Below are positions 31,164-32,362 of a stretch of 32,362 nt of DNA, piece by piece. The DNA comes from an uncultured Anaerolineales bacterium (GTDB lineage: Bacteria; Chloroflexota; Anaerolineae; Anaerolineales; Villigracilaceae). Each line of letters starts with the position of its first letter. Position 1 is the stretch's first letter. The notes beneath the pieces were generated by a model. The model worked only from the letters and a program-made list of their open reading frames with translations, had not been told where the DNA came from and did not search any database. The stretch lies in contig CALFXA010000065.1 in the NCBI GenBank assembly GCA_937928015.1, forward strand, positions 1 to 32,362, read 5' to 3'. Position numbers and translations under genes: made by a program.

Positions 31164-32362
31164 ACCCAACCCCAACCATGCCCGAAAACGATGCGCTGTT
31201 CCAATCGCTGCAAGCCCTGGCGGACGGAATCACGCCCGATGCACAATTCAAATTTGACCTGGCCGAGAAGTTAAAAGCCGCTCACAAGCCGCGCGCCAGT
31301 TTCCACGTCAGCCGCAAAGATGTTTTTCAATTTGCAGGCTTGGCGCTGGCGCTGGCTGTGTTGGCGATCTTCCTCAGTTGGGCCATCCGCTCGCTGCTGC
31401 CCACTCGCGTCCCCGCAGGGTACGGGACGTCTACTCCTACGCCTGTAATAGCAACGCCTACCCGCATCCTGAGCGAACAGGGCACGCCCGTACCACAGGG
31501 ACAAGGCTTCGAATACAACGGCGCCATGCTCTACCTCAACGCCGACCTGCCCACCCTGCCGACCGAGGCCTACGTCTACCTCGCCCTGCCCGACCAGCAC
31601 GCCACAGTCGAGTCGGCGCGGGCATTGGCTCTGCGCTTCGGCATCGAAGGTCAGGTGTACGAGACACCGGGCGAGGTGCCAGGCACCACCGATTATATGG
31701 TCACGGCAGGCGGACCGCGCATCTACGTCCGTTCGAATAATTACTTCTCGTATTACCGCGAGTACGGCGGGAATTTCATCGGCGGCCGAACCCTGACCGA
31801 CGAACAGGCGGCGGCGTCCATCGCGGAATTCATGCAGTCGCACGGATTTACCTTCGCGTACCAAATCGAACACGCCCCGCAGATTTACGGCAAGTACTCC
31901 GTCGTGCCGCTGCTGGATGGCCAGCCCCTGCGCTACGATTACAATCTGCCCGCCCGCCTCGATATTCTCCTCGACGAGAATGCCGAAGTGATGAGCGTTT
32001 ACGGCGCGTTGATCGACACGCAAAAAGTCGGCACGTACGGCATCCGCACGGCTGAGGAAGCCTTCCAGGAAATTCTGGATAATGCGCAGCAAATCGGTTT
32101 GCAGCAATCCATGCGCTCGGGCGGCATGTTGAACGAACAAGTCTGGCTGCGTGAGTATCCCGATAACGAACCCGTCACACTATCCGGTGAAGTGCGCAGT
32201 TTCCTGCCTGCCGAGACAGGCGGAACCCCGCTGTTCACGATCCAGGAACATGCGTTGGCAGGCAATACGGCAGGCCTGGATGCCGTGCAGGAGGGCGTCT
32301 TCGTCGAGGCCAGCGGACGTTTTACCGTCCAAAACGGCATCCGCTTGTTCGCGGTCGACTCT
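31160..32362 (+). CDS. Membrane protein, possible anti-sigma factor (partial at right edge)
   Basis: Open to the end of the window: 401 residues seen, C-terminus missing. A short cytoplasmic N-terminus (1-55) is followed by one membrane helix (about 56-77), then a proline/threonine-rich stretch and a large extracytoplasmic domain with little similarity I recognise. The single-helix layout and the ATGA overlap with the sigma gene fit an anti-sigma factor. There is no visible zinc-binding HxxxCxxC, so it would be a non-ZAS type, or it may be a sensor or target of the sigma factor. Assignment is by position and topology only. Confidence 0.65.
   Translation, partial: MNPTPTMPENDALFQSLQALADGITPDAQFKFDLAEKLKAAHKPRASFHVSRKDVFQFAGLALALAVLAIFLSWAIRSLLPTRVPAGYGTSTPTPVIATPTRILSEQGTPVPQGQGFEYNGAMLYLNADLPTLPTEAYVYLALPDQHATVESARALALRFGIEGQVYETPGEVPGTTDYMVTAGGPRIYVRSNNYFSYYREYGGNFIGGRTLTDEQAAASIAEFMQSHGFTFAYQIEHAPQIYGKYSVVPLLDGQPLRYDYNLPARLDILLDENAEVMSVYGALIDTQKVGTYGIRTAEEAFQEILDNAQQIGLQQSMRSGGMLNEQVWLREYPDNEPVTLSGEVRSFLPAETGGTPLFTIQEHALAGNTAGLDAVQEGVFVEASGRFTVQNGIRLFAVDS

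Overview
The window is about 32 kb of gene-dense, high-GC bacterial chromosome. It suggests a Chloroflexota genome, most likely of the class Anaerolineae. The reasons are coenzyme F420 genes (npdG, cofE, cofD, cofC) together with menaquinone genes (menA, menG), lipoprotein-type transporters, and an LLM-class F420 oxidoreductase. This placement is inferred from gene content; no 16S or marker gene is present to prove it. I saw no tRNA, rRNA, CRISPR array, integrase or transposase.

Layout. The left edge (1-2324) holds the start of a minus-strand proline dehydrogenase, divergent from a membrane-anchored beta-lactamase-like serine hydrolase. At 2376-6983 lies a tight run: a coiled-coil zinc-ribbon protein, a membrane STAND/NACHT-like NTPase with HEAT-like repeats, and an SsnA-like aminohydrolase, spaced by only 2 and 1 bases. 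From 7032 to 13585 is an F420 region: npdG, cofE, a HD-GYP sensor, a pyrophosphatase-like protein, a PPOX F420/flavin oxidoreductase, an FbiB-C-terminal-like nitroreductase, then cofD and cofC. An AT-rich DUF2971 gene interrupts it at 11164-12036. FO synthase (cofG/cofH or fbiC) is not in the window.

At 13794-17640 a PreT-PreA (dihydropyrimidine dehydrogenase-like) fusion is followed by a second SsnA-type aminohydrolase. The pair is framed by two long perfect hairpins. Then come a small six-cysteine protein (minus strand), an LLM-class F420-dependent oxidoreductase, and a class III adenylate cyclase whose gene overlaps an RNase Z-like metallo-beta-lactamase gene, followed by a histidine phosphatase. 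A TetR regulator with a palindromic operator upstream precedes an ABC importer of the SsuA/ThiY/TauA type and a tungsten-type aldehyde:ferredoxin oxidoreductase (22745-27327). The right end carries menA divergent from menG, a hotdog thioesterase, an RlaP-type nucleotidyltransferase, and an ECF sigma factor overlapping a membrane protein that runs off the window.

How the genes may work together. NpdG can move electrons between NADP(H) and F420. The PPOX, LLM and nitroreductase proteins are candidate F420 users, or in the last case a maker. Two aminohydrolases and a PreTA fusion on either side of the F420 genes suggest catabolism or salvage of a nitrogen heterocycle, but the substrate cannot be read from sequence. 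A recurring architectural theme is a rho-independent hairpin followed directly by a TATAAT box and a start codon, in some cases so close that the mRNA would be leaderless.
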